Positions 42,201 through 49,241 of a stretch of 64,000 bases of DNA are shown piece after piece (position 1 is the stretch's first letter; each line of letters opens with the position of its first letter). The notes below the pieces were generated by a model. The model was not told where the DNA came from, searched no databases, and worked only from the letters and a program-made list of their open reading frames with translations. This DNA is from Hyalella azteca (taxonomy: Eukaryota; Arthropoda; Malacostraca; Amphipoda; Hyalellidae), in NCBI RefSeq assembly GCF_000764305.2, contig NW_025940648.1, forward strand, positions 156,289 to 220,288, given 5' to 3'. Made by a program: the position numbers and the translations under genes.

Positions 42201-45200
42201 ACAGCCAAAAAATCACCATTTCCTATGAATGAAAACGTTTCGGAGTCCAGCTCCATCGTCAGTTCACAACCTAAAACCCAAGTACAAACAATTAGCAAAC
42301 TAAATTCACAATGAAGATCTTAAAACATAAATCGTCAAATGAAAACAAATAAGAATGAAGTAAATATTAGCAGACAAACTTATCTATTCACAATTTCGAG
42401 GGCATATGAACTGTAGGCGGCATTTAAACTAGGTTTTTGTTTAAAAATATACAGCTACTCTAAAATGGTTGTGGATGCTAAAATTCTAAAATCACTATCG
42501 GACTCCGGGACGTTGCACTGCTCGGCATGAACGCGTACTGCTGGATGAAGGAGATGCACAAGCAGGTTTCCTGTTCAAAAATTCCTTCCTTTGTAGTCCG
42601 CCAGCCTAGTATAAAAATTGCGAGATGCCATACCGGCATACGCAGATGCGCACAGTGCACAACTATATTGATAAACTAAGGACAATCGCATAGGAACAGG
42701 TAGTGCATCTTTATACTTGAAACAAAGAACTGAATTTAAAATTTAATTTAAAACCAGCAATAAATAAAGATTTTCATTTTGCAGGTATTTAGAGAAAAAC
42801 CTTTCAGCTGCTTAGAGATAGACTCCGAAGCGGGCCCAAGGTAAGGAAATGAACAATGAACAGCATTCCTATTGCCACGTTCGGGAACAACATCAGAATA
42901 TTGCGTAGAATTGAAATTTCCATAATTTGTGTATCTACCAATTGGGACGGAAACCCATTGAGTGAAAACGTACTGCGTCAACGGTAAAATTCATAGTGCA
43001 TAGTATGGAAAATAGTGCAAATACGAAAGCCACGGTTTATTGAATCCCATTTAATTTGAGACTGAAAGAACAAAAGCTGGTGCTTGAGCCGGTAAACGTT
43101 GATTTTCGGTAAACTGATGTCTGAAAACGGCCATTTGATTTTGTGGTATTGCATTCAAGAAAAGATAAACTATTGTTGGTTTCAATTTCCGTGGTAAATT
43201 TGATAGACTTGTGTTGAAGATTAATATAATCAAAGAAAGGGCCTACATGAGATGGATGCTTGAAAATTAAGAAAGTTACGACATATCGGTTATGGAATAG
43301 TGGCTTAAAATCAAAATGTTAATTGGCCAGCCATATAGCTTCTTGAACACCACATGAAATTTCTAGTAAAAGTAGGACCGAAAGATCTGTAATTTGGATC
43401 TGTAATTTATCGAAATTACAGATCCAATTGCTAAAAAATATTTTGAAGATTGAGAACAAAATTAATAATTTCCTGCGAAAACTTAAAGATTCCGCTGCAC
43501 TTTCATTTGAAACTTACTTCAAACTTTATGCCTCTGGCTCTTGCCCTCGGATTTTGTAAGGCTTGCCCAAAATTCGTAAACTAGATTTCGCTTTGAAATT
43601 TCAATTCCGCCCAATCTTTCCTGCGTATAATACTCCGAACTTCAAACTTGTTAAATTTTTAGTTCCGGTTTTGAACTGTCTCACCACCAATTAATATACG
43701 GTTGGCAATACTTACTTGTTCGGGGATCGTTTGATTAAGAAATGCGTTTTTAAGTTGAGTAGTTTTGAGATTTTACTATTATTATACTTATATTATATCG
43801 GCAATCGCTTTAATTTCGGTAAGGCTGGGTCCGCAGTGGTTTAAATAGCGCGTATGTAGATTCTCTTATGAATATGTTTACGGTAAAAATAGTACAGAGA
43901 GAGGGTTCTAATGAAACACTGGTACAATTCATATTAAATTGGAAAATTTAATTTCACATGCTACGTTAACCAAAAATCTCTAGTAGATGAAAAACGGTAA
44001 TCTGAACACAATCAAAATTGAGAACCTATTAGTTTACATCGCTAAAATAACTTTTTACCAGAAAAACGTTGATCAGTTGCAGTTCCCATGAGAAGACAGT
44101 AAACGACCGTAACTGTAAACGCGCACGTTTGCAGCCGTACCTCAGCTGTAGTCACGCGTAGCTCGGTTGCTTTTCCACCTAACCGTTGTGTCTCGCCAAT
44201 ATCGATGCCTTGCGGTCAGTCTGGCCGTAGGTTTCTTTGTATGTTTACTGCGGTCGATGGTCGTGACCGTATAGTTTTTTCTGATGAGAACTGTGATCGT
44301 GCTGTGCTGATGACCGTACCAATGAAAAATGCCGCGCAGTGGTCTGTACTGAGTCTCCATGATTGCCGGTGTTATAATCGTTGGACAAATCGTGGCTTCT
44401 CGCGTTGTCTCACGGCTGAGTCACAGCCGTAGCAATGATGTTGACCGTACATATATGACGAAGTCGTGGCCGATGCTTGATAATTTTTGGCGTTGTTATA
44501 TCGGAATCGTGTGGTCAAATAACGCGACGTTTCGCACGGCCAGTTTTTCGCGACCCGCCGCCCAACGGCCGATGCTGTCGCGGAGATAGCTACAGAGTAC
44601 AGACCGTACTGACGAGACGGTCACCACTGTAGAACCAATTCTTGGCGCCAATTCTATGTTCCTTATATACGCTCGTCTCGCCCACACTTTAAGCCTATCT
44701 ATCCCTCGAAGTGACGCCGTGACAGTTATGAAATCCGCAATGGTCAGCCGTTTGATGCTCTCGCCATTCTCAACTGTAAACAACCCTCGGTCTCACGGTC
44801 TCGAGAACAGTAGCACCCTGCACCTTATACAAGCTTCACAGTTTCACCCCAAATTCCTGTATAGCCTGCTCAATCTTCACTCTAAGTCTCTAACTTCCAA
44901 TAACTTTCATAACTCAAGTTATTAATTCACCCATAACTACGTTCAATCCAGTATAATATAATTTAAATCAGAATTACCGACGCTCTAATAACGTTTAAAG
45001 AATTTTACTAATGTTCAGAACTTAATCATGGCTTCTTTGAAGTCGAAAATTTGTTTACCAATATGTCATGAATCTATTGATATCTGCCTGAGATCTTCGT
45101 TTAAAAGTGTCAATGACTGTGTAATGGGTTTGAACCGCAATTTTTAAATATCTCTTCTTGAATTATCTGTTTTGAACTCATTTATTGTATTTGCTAGCAA

Positions 45201-48200
45201 ATTTTATTGGCAAATTGATGGTTTGGGCATTGGTCATTTTCTCGGCCCTACTTTTGCTAACATTTTCATGTGTTTTCACGAGGCTACATCACGATCCTCT
45301 TGATTTTGGGCCACTATTCTATAACCGAATAGCAACTATAAGTCGATGACACTTTTTTAATTTGCAAGCATCCCTCTCCTGTAGGCTTTTTATTTACTTA
45401 TCTTGATCTCCAACACAAGTCTATCAAATTTACATGGAGCTTGAATTCAAAATAGTTTATCTTTTCTTGATTGCAATGTCACAAAATCAAATGGCCATTT
45501 TCGGACATCTGTTAACCGAAAATCGACATTTACAGGCTTAAGCACCAGCTTTTTTTTTAGCTTTTTTAATTTCGTTTTAAATTACATGGGATTCAAACGT
45601 TGATAAACCGTAGCTTTCGTATTTGCTGTACTTTCCATACTCTCCGAATTTGAGATTTTACGCAGTACGTTTTCACTCAATGGGTTTCCGTCGCAATTGG
45701 TAAATACTCTAAGAAATTTTTGTCTAAGAAATATTCTAAGGTTGCTTCCGAATGTGACACTAGGAATGCTGTTTATTGTTCATTTTCTTACTTTGCTACA
45801 GATTCGGAGTCTATGTCTAAGAAATTGAAAAGTTTGTTCTCTTTATACCTCCCAAATGTAAATCTTCATGTATTGCTGGTGCATAACTTTAAAATCAGTA
45901 TATTTTTCAAGTATTAAATACACTCCTGGTTCCTATGCGATCGTCCCTAGTTTGTTAATATATTTTTGCGCGGTGCGCATCTGCGTATGTCGGTATGATA
46001 TCTCGCAATTTTTATACTAGGCTGGCGGAGCACAAAGGGAGGAGTTTTTGAACAGGAAACCTGCGTGCGCATCCCCCCTCATTCAGCAGTACGCTTTCAT
46101 GCCGAGTAAAGCAACGTCCCGGGTTCAGATAGTAATTTTAGAATTTTAACCTCCACAACTGGTGTTTCTGATCCGCGAATTTTAGAGTCCCTGTATATTT
46201 TTAAACAAAAGCCTATTTTAAATGCCGCCTACAGTTCAAATCCCCTCGAAATTGAAAATAGATAGGCTGATCTGCTAATATTTACTTCATTCTTATTTGT
46301 TTTCATTTGGCAATTTATGTTATAAGATCTCCAATGTGAATTTAGTTTGCTAAATGTTTGTACCTGTGTTTTAGGTTTTCATCCGACGATGGAGGTGTGT
46401 TGGTTATTCAGGCGACCGGGAAAAGTATGAAAAGTTTAATATAGAGAGATAAATGAAACTTCAACTTTTCATGATACGAATAGATATTTACGGACTTCTC
46501 ACACGAAAAACACAAGTGGCCCCTCGTGAGTACTACCAAGTGATTCTGGTGTCCAGTGCTCTGAACTTTCGACTAATCTTTCGAATTTATTTCAGCCTCC
46601 CTGAAGAAAGTGCGAGTCACCGGCATGAATTGTAACTTCTTATTTTTATTGTGCCTCTGTTCCTACGATTCTTCTGTATATTTGACTGCACTACAGACAT
46701 ATACCTGCGTTATGCCTCCCCCTACCTCCCTCATCCCTCGTACCATCTCCTTCTGTCTCGAACCCGCCGGGCTTGCCCCAGCGGGCGAGCACGGGTTGGG
46801 GGCCTAGGGCAAGTGTTCAGACCACGACAAGGCGCGGGGCTCAATAAACGATGCTGACGGACTGCCGCGACCCACCGAGTGACGCACAGCTAAGACATAA
46901 CCGAATCTTCTTGTGCTACCAAACCATCTAACTTCTCTCCGAGTCTCGAGCGGCTCAACCCATCAACTTCATCATCATAACCATTATCATTCCATCATTG
47001 TATTATTTATCATATTATAAGTATTTCCATTCCATCTAAGTATTATTTAAAATATGTACACTTAAAGTAATAAGAAACAGAAAAAATAGGGAAAAGACGG
47101 GATGGAAAAAAGCGAAAGCCCATGTAAAAAGAATTTTACATCTAAAAGTACTCAAATTTGATTACTGTTAGATAGTTTGGGCACTCCACAACAATCACAA
47201 CACTCCACCACAGTCAATCAAAGCCCTGACTGTTTCCCTATCTTCCCGCACCCAACGTAAACCTAAAGCCACACAACGAAACAAAAAAATTATGCGCTAT
47301 GCGCCTGCCTTCATTTCCAACTGACTTTTTCATTTTTCCTTTCTCTGTCTGTCCACTCTACGCCACCTCTTGTTCTCTTCCACTAGTTCCTAGTAGCACC
47401 GCAACCGCAACAACTGCACCACTAAAACAAAACTCTCTTTACAACAGGCATGCACGAATACCTAGGAGTATCAGTGCCTGGCATCGACACGGCCAGCTTG
47501 CAGAGAGTGATATCCGTCGAATTGACGCCGCTCGCTAGCCCTGACTCCCGCTCTCTGAAGTTGCCAACAACCTCACCTCGATTCATCACTTATGCTAGAC
47601 TAAACGATTCCAGCACGCTACCACTGTTGCCATTCAGCGTCGTCTACAAGGCACAGGACTCTGAAGGTGAATAATAAAACTCTGTGACACGATGATTTGA
47701 CTGGTACTGAAGTGTAGAGGGGCAGAAATTTGCTGAAAATAATTTTGATGACTCATCAATAATTTAATGGGAATTGAATTTTTCCATAGCACCAAAATTC
47801 ATCTTAACTTCATATAATATGCAGGCAGTGCCGGAAATATACAAGTAGATTTCATGATTTTAAGATGCTCGTTCAGAAATGTTTGATTACGCCTTACGCT
47901 GTATAGTTTCGTGACTCTGGGAGTGAAGTATGTTAGCAACTATTTGATGCGTCAACGCCCTTGGTGCTCACTGGGCATCCTATTTCTAAGGGGACATGCT
48001 AAAATTTGGAACTATCGTCGAACGTTCTCGATCAGGTCGTGACCTCGTACGCATGAGCCAGCAGATTCAGCTGCCTTGCGAGTTTCGAGTTTGCCTTGGC
48101 AGCGGCCGTGAGGTGTGGGGGAGTCGTGGAACGAAACTTTCGGTTCACTTCAGTCTCACCAACACTGCTGAAACGGATGAAACTTTTACCATCAACGCTG

Positions 48201-49241
48201 CCGACTCTTTAGGATACCCCATTGTATTGTCACGAAAAAGGTCAAGTTTTTACTACATATTTCCATACAAGTGCATGCAAGGCCCTTTTCCACTATGACT
48301 GACTCTGCGCGACTGACGCCTGAAAAACTGTTTCAGTCCATACTGAGGTAGTTCGGACCATCGAGACGTGCGCAACGGGGAGTCAAACGCTGTTCAATCT
48401 TTGACTAGACACACTATGAGCCGCATGCTGCGGCATGCATGCGGGTCGCGGCACTCGCGGGAGTGTCACTGTGACTTCCGTCTAAGTAAGTAGGTTGTAT
48501 GCCGTCGTGACTTCCGTCAAGTAGGTTATGTGTTGCTGTCGCTCCAATATACGTACTGAAATGTCGAGCGCGGCGGAGCGGTAGCCCAGATGGAACTCAG
48601 TCTCGATCTCAGCAAATGCGCGTAGTGGAGACTCGCACGCCAGTTTTGAGGCCCTGCCGTGTGGCTTAGTGGTCTCAGGCCAGTCTCAATCCTTCCGAAT
48701 CAATCCCGTAGTGGAAAAGGGCCTTAAGAAAGATGGGCATGCTGCCAAATGTGATCAAGGTTTTGATGTCACATACATTTTTTACGATGTCTCCCACTGA
48801 ATGCATGTTCGTGTCCGCATGAAAATCCAAACATATTACTTGATGAAAAATCAAACAGCACGTCATCCAGGTTATTCTTGAATTAAATCCACGTTCTAAA
48901 ACATGGATCATAATCTCAAAGTAGCGGGCAGCAACAATTTACGGCTTTGATGTGCATTAACGTCTCTTTTTCGGTACAGCGTTCGAGTGGTGAGCAAGAA
49001 GTCAGTCAACTTGGTGTTGTTCGTCCACTTACCTACTAGGGTGAACGCCTTCCAGCAGTTGGTCAATCATACGGAACACAGAACTTACGACATCTCGAGC
49101 ATCAAGTCTGTGTCCAACTCTCTTGTGATCACAGCGACTTCTCCTAAGGGACAATACAGCAGCGTCGTGGCTTACGTCATTGACACAAGCGACGTGGAAG
49201 ACGGTGAAATGTTCGTCACAAGGAACGTTACACACCTCTAA
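21058..49241 (+). CDS. VWA7: VWA7-like gene model, 17 exons, complete to the stop
   Basis: Seventeen exons chain in phase into about 920 residues, near the 891 of human VWA7. Order: signal peptide; N-terminal module with LQDFYSHSNWIELG (about residue 170), a phospholipase C/Het-C-type helical motif; a PGKC segment; GGISKD and a PRPDLHNRAALLAAQ helix; a degenerate vWA domain (about 300-540); then several beta-sandwich-like repeats to a C-terminal TAA. The family is secreted. Two irregularities: a frame conflict in exon 1 and a probable GC-AG intron 5. The vWA metal site looks lost. Introns total about 25 kb and are full of transposons. Confidence 0.85.
21251..21670. repeat. 13-bp tandem array with 117-bp higher-order period
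   Basis: TAAACCCTGCAGT and its variants (ending CCGC, CAGC, CCTC) repeat about 32 times from the exon 1 donor itself, whose GTGAGTAACCCTGCC is the first, diverged unit. The order of variants recurs every nine units (117 bp) about three times. It is not a telomere repeat. Confidence 0.95.
21671..23213 (+). other. VWA7-like intron 1, remainder
   Basis: About 1.5 kb of AT-rich DNA. Frames at 22034-22252 and 22331-22588 resemble no family. No transposon end is seen. Confidence 0.4.
23214..23392 (+). CDS. VWA7: VWA7-like exon 2
   Basis: Acceptor CTCCAG/GAG in phase 0, donor CCAAT/GTAAGT in phase 2. The product EVPNAKTKRVLDYRRGMTLE and KRLLLALQDIADAAADTHV is helical and fits the N-terminal module of VWA7. 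GC content and codon use are well above the flanks. Confidence 0.8.
23393..27665 (+). other. VWA7-like intron 2, first part
   Basis: About 4.3 kb of AT-rich sequence. Scattered short open frames (for example 25086-25277, 26036-26281, 27160-27342 on the minus strand) show no family features. No terminal repeats were seen. Confidence 0.4.
27666..28031 (-). mobile_element. LINE reverse transcriptase fragment (CR1/L2-like)
   Basis: The minus-strand frame reads DWMPNNQLQLNTSKTDFIWF, then ASSVRNLGILLDSELSMNNH and LVVALVLTRLKYGNATL. These are the RT thumb motifs of CR1/L2-type LINEs (W-x-x-x-N-x-L-x-LN-x-x-KT; VRxLGxxLDxxLSM; SRLDYGN). It begins without an RT active site and stops before any 3' UTR. 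It is unlike the RNase H LINE at the window start. Confidence 0.85.
28032..29025 (+). other. VWA7-like intron 2, last part
   Basis: GGCCGTACATAAA recurs about three times near 28102-28146. 28032-28240 may be the upstream part of the same LINE, but its frame is broken. Otherwise nothing is seen. Confidence 0.4.
29026..29225 (+). CDS. VWA7: VWA7-like exon 3 with LQDFYSHSNW motif
   Basis: Acceptor CATCAG/G in phase 2, donor CTTG/GTGAGT in phase 1. The product runs YHFNNEQFAASHAVLQARW to TSLAALQDFYSHSNWIELGH. The LQDFYSHSNW-ELG motif is a hallmark of VWA7 and related Het-C/phospholipase C-like N-terminal modules. Very GC-rich exon in AT-rich surroundings. Confidence 0.9.
29226..29651 (+). other. 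VWA7-like intron 3, first part
   Basis: AT-rich, no recognised feature. Confidence 0.4.
29652..30527. mobile_element. TTAA-flanked non-autonomous DNA transposon
   Basis: TTAA plus GGGGAGCGT at 29652 and the inverted ACGCTCCCC plus TTAA ending at 30527 bound an 876-bp element. The TTAA target suggests piggyBac or a similar superfamily. No transposase is recognised. Frames inside (30202-30399 + and 29915-30286 -) are unassigned; VREPPRTTAARLLELSVCRP in the first is protein-like. Confidence 0.7.
30528..31986 (+). other. VWA7-like intron 3, last part
   Basis: About 1.46 kb of AT-rich sequence with nothing recognised. Confidence 0.4.
31987..32054 (+). CDS. VWA7: VWA7-like exon 4
   Basis: Acceptor ATACAG/GG in phase 1, donor CTCAAT/GTGAGT in phase 0. 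It encodes LPSGTLPDVARFDEETCVTC and continues the N-terminal module. Cysteines suggest secreted disulfides. Confidence 0.82.
32055..32415 (+). other. VWA7-like intron 4
   Basis: 361 bp, AT-rich, nothing recognised. Confidence 0.5.
32416..32515 (+). CDS. VWA7: VWA7-like exon 5
   Basis: Acceptor CTGTCAG/AAT in phase 0. The product NGVDCKSHLTDSILASGLLT ends YTPLPG. To keep the frame of exon 6 the exon must end CCAG before GCAGGT, which implies a GC donor. The nearby GT donor four bases later gives phase 2 and breaks the frame. With the GC donor the junction reads PLPGKC, matching the family's PPGKC. Confidence 0.75.
32779..32912 (+). CDS. VWA7: VWA7-like exon 6
   Basis: Acceptor CCCCAG/GC in phase 1, donor GCGCAG/GTTAGA in phase 0. 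The product has VVGGISKDLPSACFSPRPDL and HNRAALLAAQ, matching the family's GGINKD and SPHADLH-RAAELA pattern just before the vWA domain. Confidence 0.85.
32913..33822 (+). other. VWA7-like intron 6
   Basis: 910 bp, AT-rich. GGTGCGTATGTCC is repeated at about 33020 and 33044. Nothing else is recognised. Confidence 0.45.
33823..34030 (+). CDS. VWA7: VWA7-like exon 7, start of vWA domain, degenerate metal site
   Basis: Acceptor GCTGCAG/GCA in phase 0, donor ATACTC/GTAAGC in phase 1. It encodes ATAHYLTALRQAVGNELF and PRPAVAIVTDGRKDFTETLL. Family members have a DTTGSM metal site (D-x-T/S-x-S) here; this copy reads TDGRKDF, lacking both serine or threonine ligands. EPEEYLLVFYSN matches the following strand. 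Confidence 0.82.
34031..34536 (+). other. VWA7-like intron 7
   Basis: 506 bp. GAGCCCGTTAGTA occurs at about 34078. Nothing else is recognised. Confidence 0.45.
34537..34634 (+). CDS. VWA7: VWA7-like exon 8
   Basis: Acceptor GGGCAG/TA in phase 1, donor CTACGG/GTCAGT in phase 0. It encodes RGGGGVFRSGSATALVQALK, which takes the place of the family's glycine-rich GGGD segment of the vWA domain. The acceptor lacks a long pyrimidine tract, but the phase fits exactly. Confidence 0.7.
34635..35079 (+). other. VWA7-like intron 8
   Basis: 445 bp, with nothing recognised. Confidence 0.45.
35080..35229 (+). CDS. VWA7: VWA7-like exon 9
   Basis: Acceptor CACTCAG/GAC and donor ATCAAG/GTGATT, phase 0 to 0. 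The product LAGLHTAAHAALPDTEVFML, TESAPLGG and RELLLRKRIK matches the vWA strand and loop that in relatives read L-SDIFVFTDASPKD. The usual Asp after FT is a Glu here (LTES). Confidence 0.85.
35230..35857 (+). other. VWA7-like intron 9, first part
   Basis: A short duplication, ATTCGAATACGATGCGT followed by GAATGTA, occurs twice at about 35472-35526. GGTTAGGTTAGGTT near 35353 is a brief telomere-like run. Nothing else is seen. Confidence 0.5.
35848..36361 (+). mobile_element. SINE-like element, copy 2
   Basis: CATAGAACCA at 35848-35857 and 36352-36361 is the target duplication. The element (about 494 bp) matches copy 1 at 635-1100 along its length. Its 5' hairpin has stem ACTTCTGACG/CGTCAGAAGT with a 12-base loop that copy 1 lacks. 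The 3' tail is AACTAACTAAACTAA, different from the ACT tail of copy 1. It lies in sense orientation in intron 9. Confidence 0.85.
36780..38170 (-). mobile_element. Probable degenerate LINE-like block
   Basis: The + strand is strongly G/T-rich over about 1.4 kb, so the minus strand is A/C-rich like a LINE ORF. Minus-strand phrases include KFWSSLKRMIGSSTKTLNTQ, close to the FW-x-x-x-K-x-L-T-G linker before a LINE RT. Frames are heavily broken and no RT active site is found. Identity is an inference. Confidence 0.4.
38444..38731 (+). CDS. VWA7: VWA7-like exon 10
   Basis: Acceptor TTCCAG/GTA and donor GGCGAG/GTATGT, phase 0 to 0, 96 codons. VMPLVVGHILQKD is a core strand; SASRVYQILAEFALVTGGHV with DVPTATDLRSALAAV matches the end of the vWA domain in relatives (ASGGEVIFTKDQHIRDV). 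An Asn/Ser-rich insert (residues 24-45 of the exon) separates them. Confidence 0.88.
38732..40215 (+). other. VWA7-like intron 10
   Basis: About 1.5 kb. GGGTGATGAGGATAAGGGTG and other purine-rich words occur near 38980-39120. No gene or transposon end is recognised. Confidence 0.4.
40216..40342 (+). CDS. VWA7: VWA7-like exon 11
   Basis: Acceptor TGCACAG/GTT in phase 0, donor GATG/GTGGTG in phase 1. It encodes VVLYRDISGSSAKIINITVD then RVQAVGISLYGTFVSATMTA, a beta-rich repeat after the vWA domain typical of the family. A near-copy of the acceptor region (GGGCAGGTTGTATTCTGTTC) lies about 36 bp upstream. Confidence 0.8.
40343..40992 (+). other. VWA7-like intron 11
   Basis: 650 bp, AT-rich. GGAAGAGCAGATGCAGAGA is nearly duplicated at about 40688 and 40714. 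Nothing else. Confidence 0.45.
40993..41084 (+). CDS. VWA7: VWA7-like exon 12
   Basis: Acceptor TTTTCAG/GA in phase 1, donor ATGAAG/GTAAAG in phase 0. It encodes SITDLLGAPPTTTRNPYRVN and VPVTPDIMK. Short but exactly in phase with both neighbours. Confidence 0.75.
41104..41235. repeat. 65-bp tandem duplication after the exon 12 donor
   Basis: TTAAAATAAACTTTATCTAA starts at 41104 and again at 41169. The two 65-bp copies differ by two or three changes, so the duplication is recent. It begins 19 bp past the donor. Confidence 0.95.
41236..41922 (+). other. VWA7-like intron 12, remainder
   Basis: About 690 bp. The minus-strand frame 41341-41580 is unassigned. Nothing else is seen. Confidence 0.4.
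41923..42127 (+). CDS. VWA7: VWA7-like exon 13
   Basis: Acceptor TTTACAG/TAC in phase 0, donor TTCAG/GTGAGC in phase 1. It encodes VGRTFMLVRSALAKKIKYL and TYLPSGVASVIVTASSAADI, a beta-sandwich-like repeat of the C-terminal half. Confidence 0.83.
42190..43393 (-). mobile_element. Penelope-like element, minus copy of a head-to-head pair
   Basis: Read on the minus strand from 43390: YVVTFLIFKHPSHVGPFFDY (the RT box, with VDD replaced by VVT), then IKFTTEIETNNSLSFLECNT and FQTSVYRKSTFTGSSTSF. Later frames (42981-42748 and 42660-42478) hold the NAVHCSFPYLGPASESISKQ stretch and GIY-YIG-side sequence, and a 3' UTR follows to about 42190. It is frameshifted and 5' truncated inside the RT. Confidence 0.85.
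42236..42262 (-). ncRNA. Hammerhead-like motif at Penelope 3' end (best copy)
   Basis: Minus strand reads CTGACGA, a bulged T, GGAG, loop CTGGA, CTCC, then GAAACG. The CUGANGA and GAAA cores and a 4-bp stem II are intact. Penelope-like elements are known to carry hammerhead ribozymes. Stem III and the cleavage site could not be assigned with confidence. Confidence 0.55.
43394..43427. repeat. Perfect palindrome at the Penelope pair junction
   Basis: TTGGATCTGTAATTT at 43394-43408 and its exact complement at 43413-43427, separated by ATCG. It marks the point where the minus and plus copies meet. Confidence 0.92.
43428..43778 (+). mobile_element. Penelope-like element, plus copy, 5' part
   Basis: The + strand reads FETYFKLYASGSCPRIL, GLPKIRKLDF and FRPIFPAYNTPNFKLVKFLV, the N-terminal RT region of Penelope (TYxxLYxSGSxPxxLYGLPKIHK; LRPIxSxxNTPxYKLxKxL). 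Frames are broken. The copy is interrupted at 43778 and resumes at about 45002. Confidence 0.8.
43770..45010. mobile_element. Unidentified insertion within the Penelope copy
   Basis: ATTTTACTA at 43770-43778 and 45002-45010 flanks about 1.22 kb of unrelated DNA that splits the Penelope RT between YTVGNTYLFG and MASFEVENLF-like sequence. A 9-bp target duplication would suit a Mutator-like element, but clear terminal inverted repeats are not visible. The middle (44090-44800) is GC-richer and repeats GACCGTA at least six times. Frames there (44205-44432, 44496-44783) are unassigned. Confidence 0.5.
45011..46410 (+). mobile_element. Penelope-like element, plus copy, RT to 3' end
   Basis: In changing frames the + strand shows an ATCATGGCTTCTTTGAAGTC stretch (MASFEVENLFTN-like), then QIDGLGIGHFLGPTFANIFM (the DG-x-x-MGSPLGPTxANIF RT block), SLSFLDCNVTKSNGHFRTSV, and NAVYCSFSYFATDSESMSKK. 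It ends with the shared 3' UTR and a diverged terminal motif at 46383-46403. Many stops and shifts make it dead. It ends about 185 bp before exon 14. Confidence 0.85.
46383..46403 (+). ncRNA. Diverged hammerhead-like motif
   Basis: Reads CCGACGATGGAGGTGTGTTG. The first core is changed (CCGACGA) and the second stem arm and GAAA are lost. Listed only as the positional counterpart of 42236-42262. Confidence 0.3.
46596..46631 (+). CDS. VWA7: VWA7-like exon 14 (micro-exon)
   Basis: Acceptor TTTCAG/CC and donor AATT/GTAACT, phase 1 to 1, 36 nt. It encodes ASLKKVRVTGMN, linking beta repeats. A small exon, but the phases of exons 13 and 15 fit exactly and the peptide is plausible. Confidence 0.65.
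46632..47447 (+). other. VWA7-like intron 14
   Basis: Holds a GC-rich near-palindrome at 46761-46797 (AACCCGCCGGGC and CGGGTT arms). Its minus strand reads GGCGGGTTCGAGAC, like a tRNA B box, so a tRNA-derived SINE piece is possible. The rest is AT-rich. Confidence 0.4.
47448..47666 (+). CDS. VWA7: VWA7-like exon 15
   Basis: Acceptor ACAACAG/GC and donor GAAG/GTGAAT, phase 1 to 1. It encodes MHEYLGVSVPGIDTASLQRV and FITYARLNDSSTLPLLPFSV, a beta-rich module of the C-terminal half. Confidence 0.83.
47667..48035 (+). other. VWA7-like intron 15
   Basis: 369 bp, nothing recognised. Confidence 0.45.
48036..48240 (+). CDS. VWA7: VWA7-like exon 16
   Basis: Acceptor GATCAG/GT in phase 1, donor AAAAAG/GTCAAG in phase 2. 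It encodes GRDLVRMSQQIQLPCEFRVC, then TKLSVHFSLTNTAETDETFT, which matches the family pattern of a membrane-distal Ig-like fold (VxVxFxVTN...FTxxAxD). Confidence 0.83.
48279..48725. mobile_element. MITE with 17-bp terminal inverted repeats
   Basis: AAGGCCCTTTTCCACTA at 48279-48295 and its perfect complement at 48709-48725. The 447-bp interior has no ORF and a small internal duplication (GTGACTTCCGTC at about 48468 and 48507). The termini resemble PIF/Harbinger ends (GGGCC-rich), but a clean TWA target duplication is not seen. It starts 38 bp after the donor of exon 16. Confidence 0.8.
48980..49241 (+). CDS. VWA7: VWA7-like exon 17, last coding exon
   Basis: Acceptor GGTACAG/C completes a Ser codon. 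It encodes VRVVSKKSVNLVLFVHLPTR and ITATSPKGQYSSVVAYVIDT, ending RNVTHL and TAA at 49239-49241. No transmembrane segment follows, in line with a secreted protein. Confidence 0.85.

Noticed and set aside
44142..44783. Overlapping frames in the GC-richer part of the insertion
   Set aside because: Open on both strands because of composition and repeated GACCGTA words; no motif recognised.
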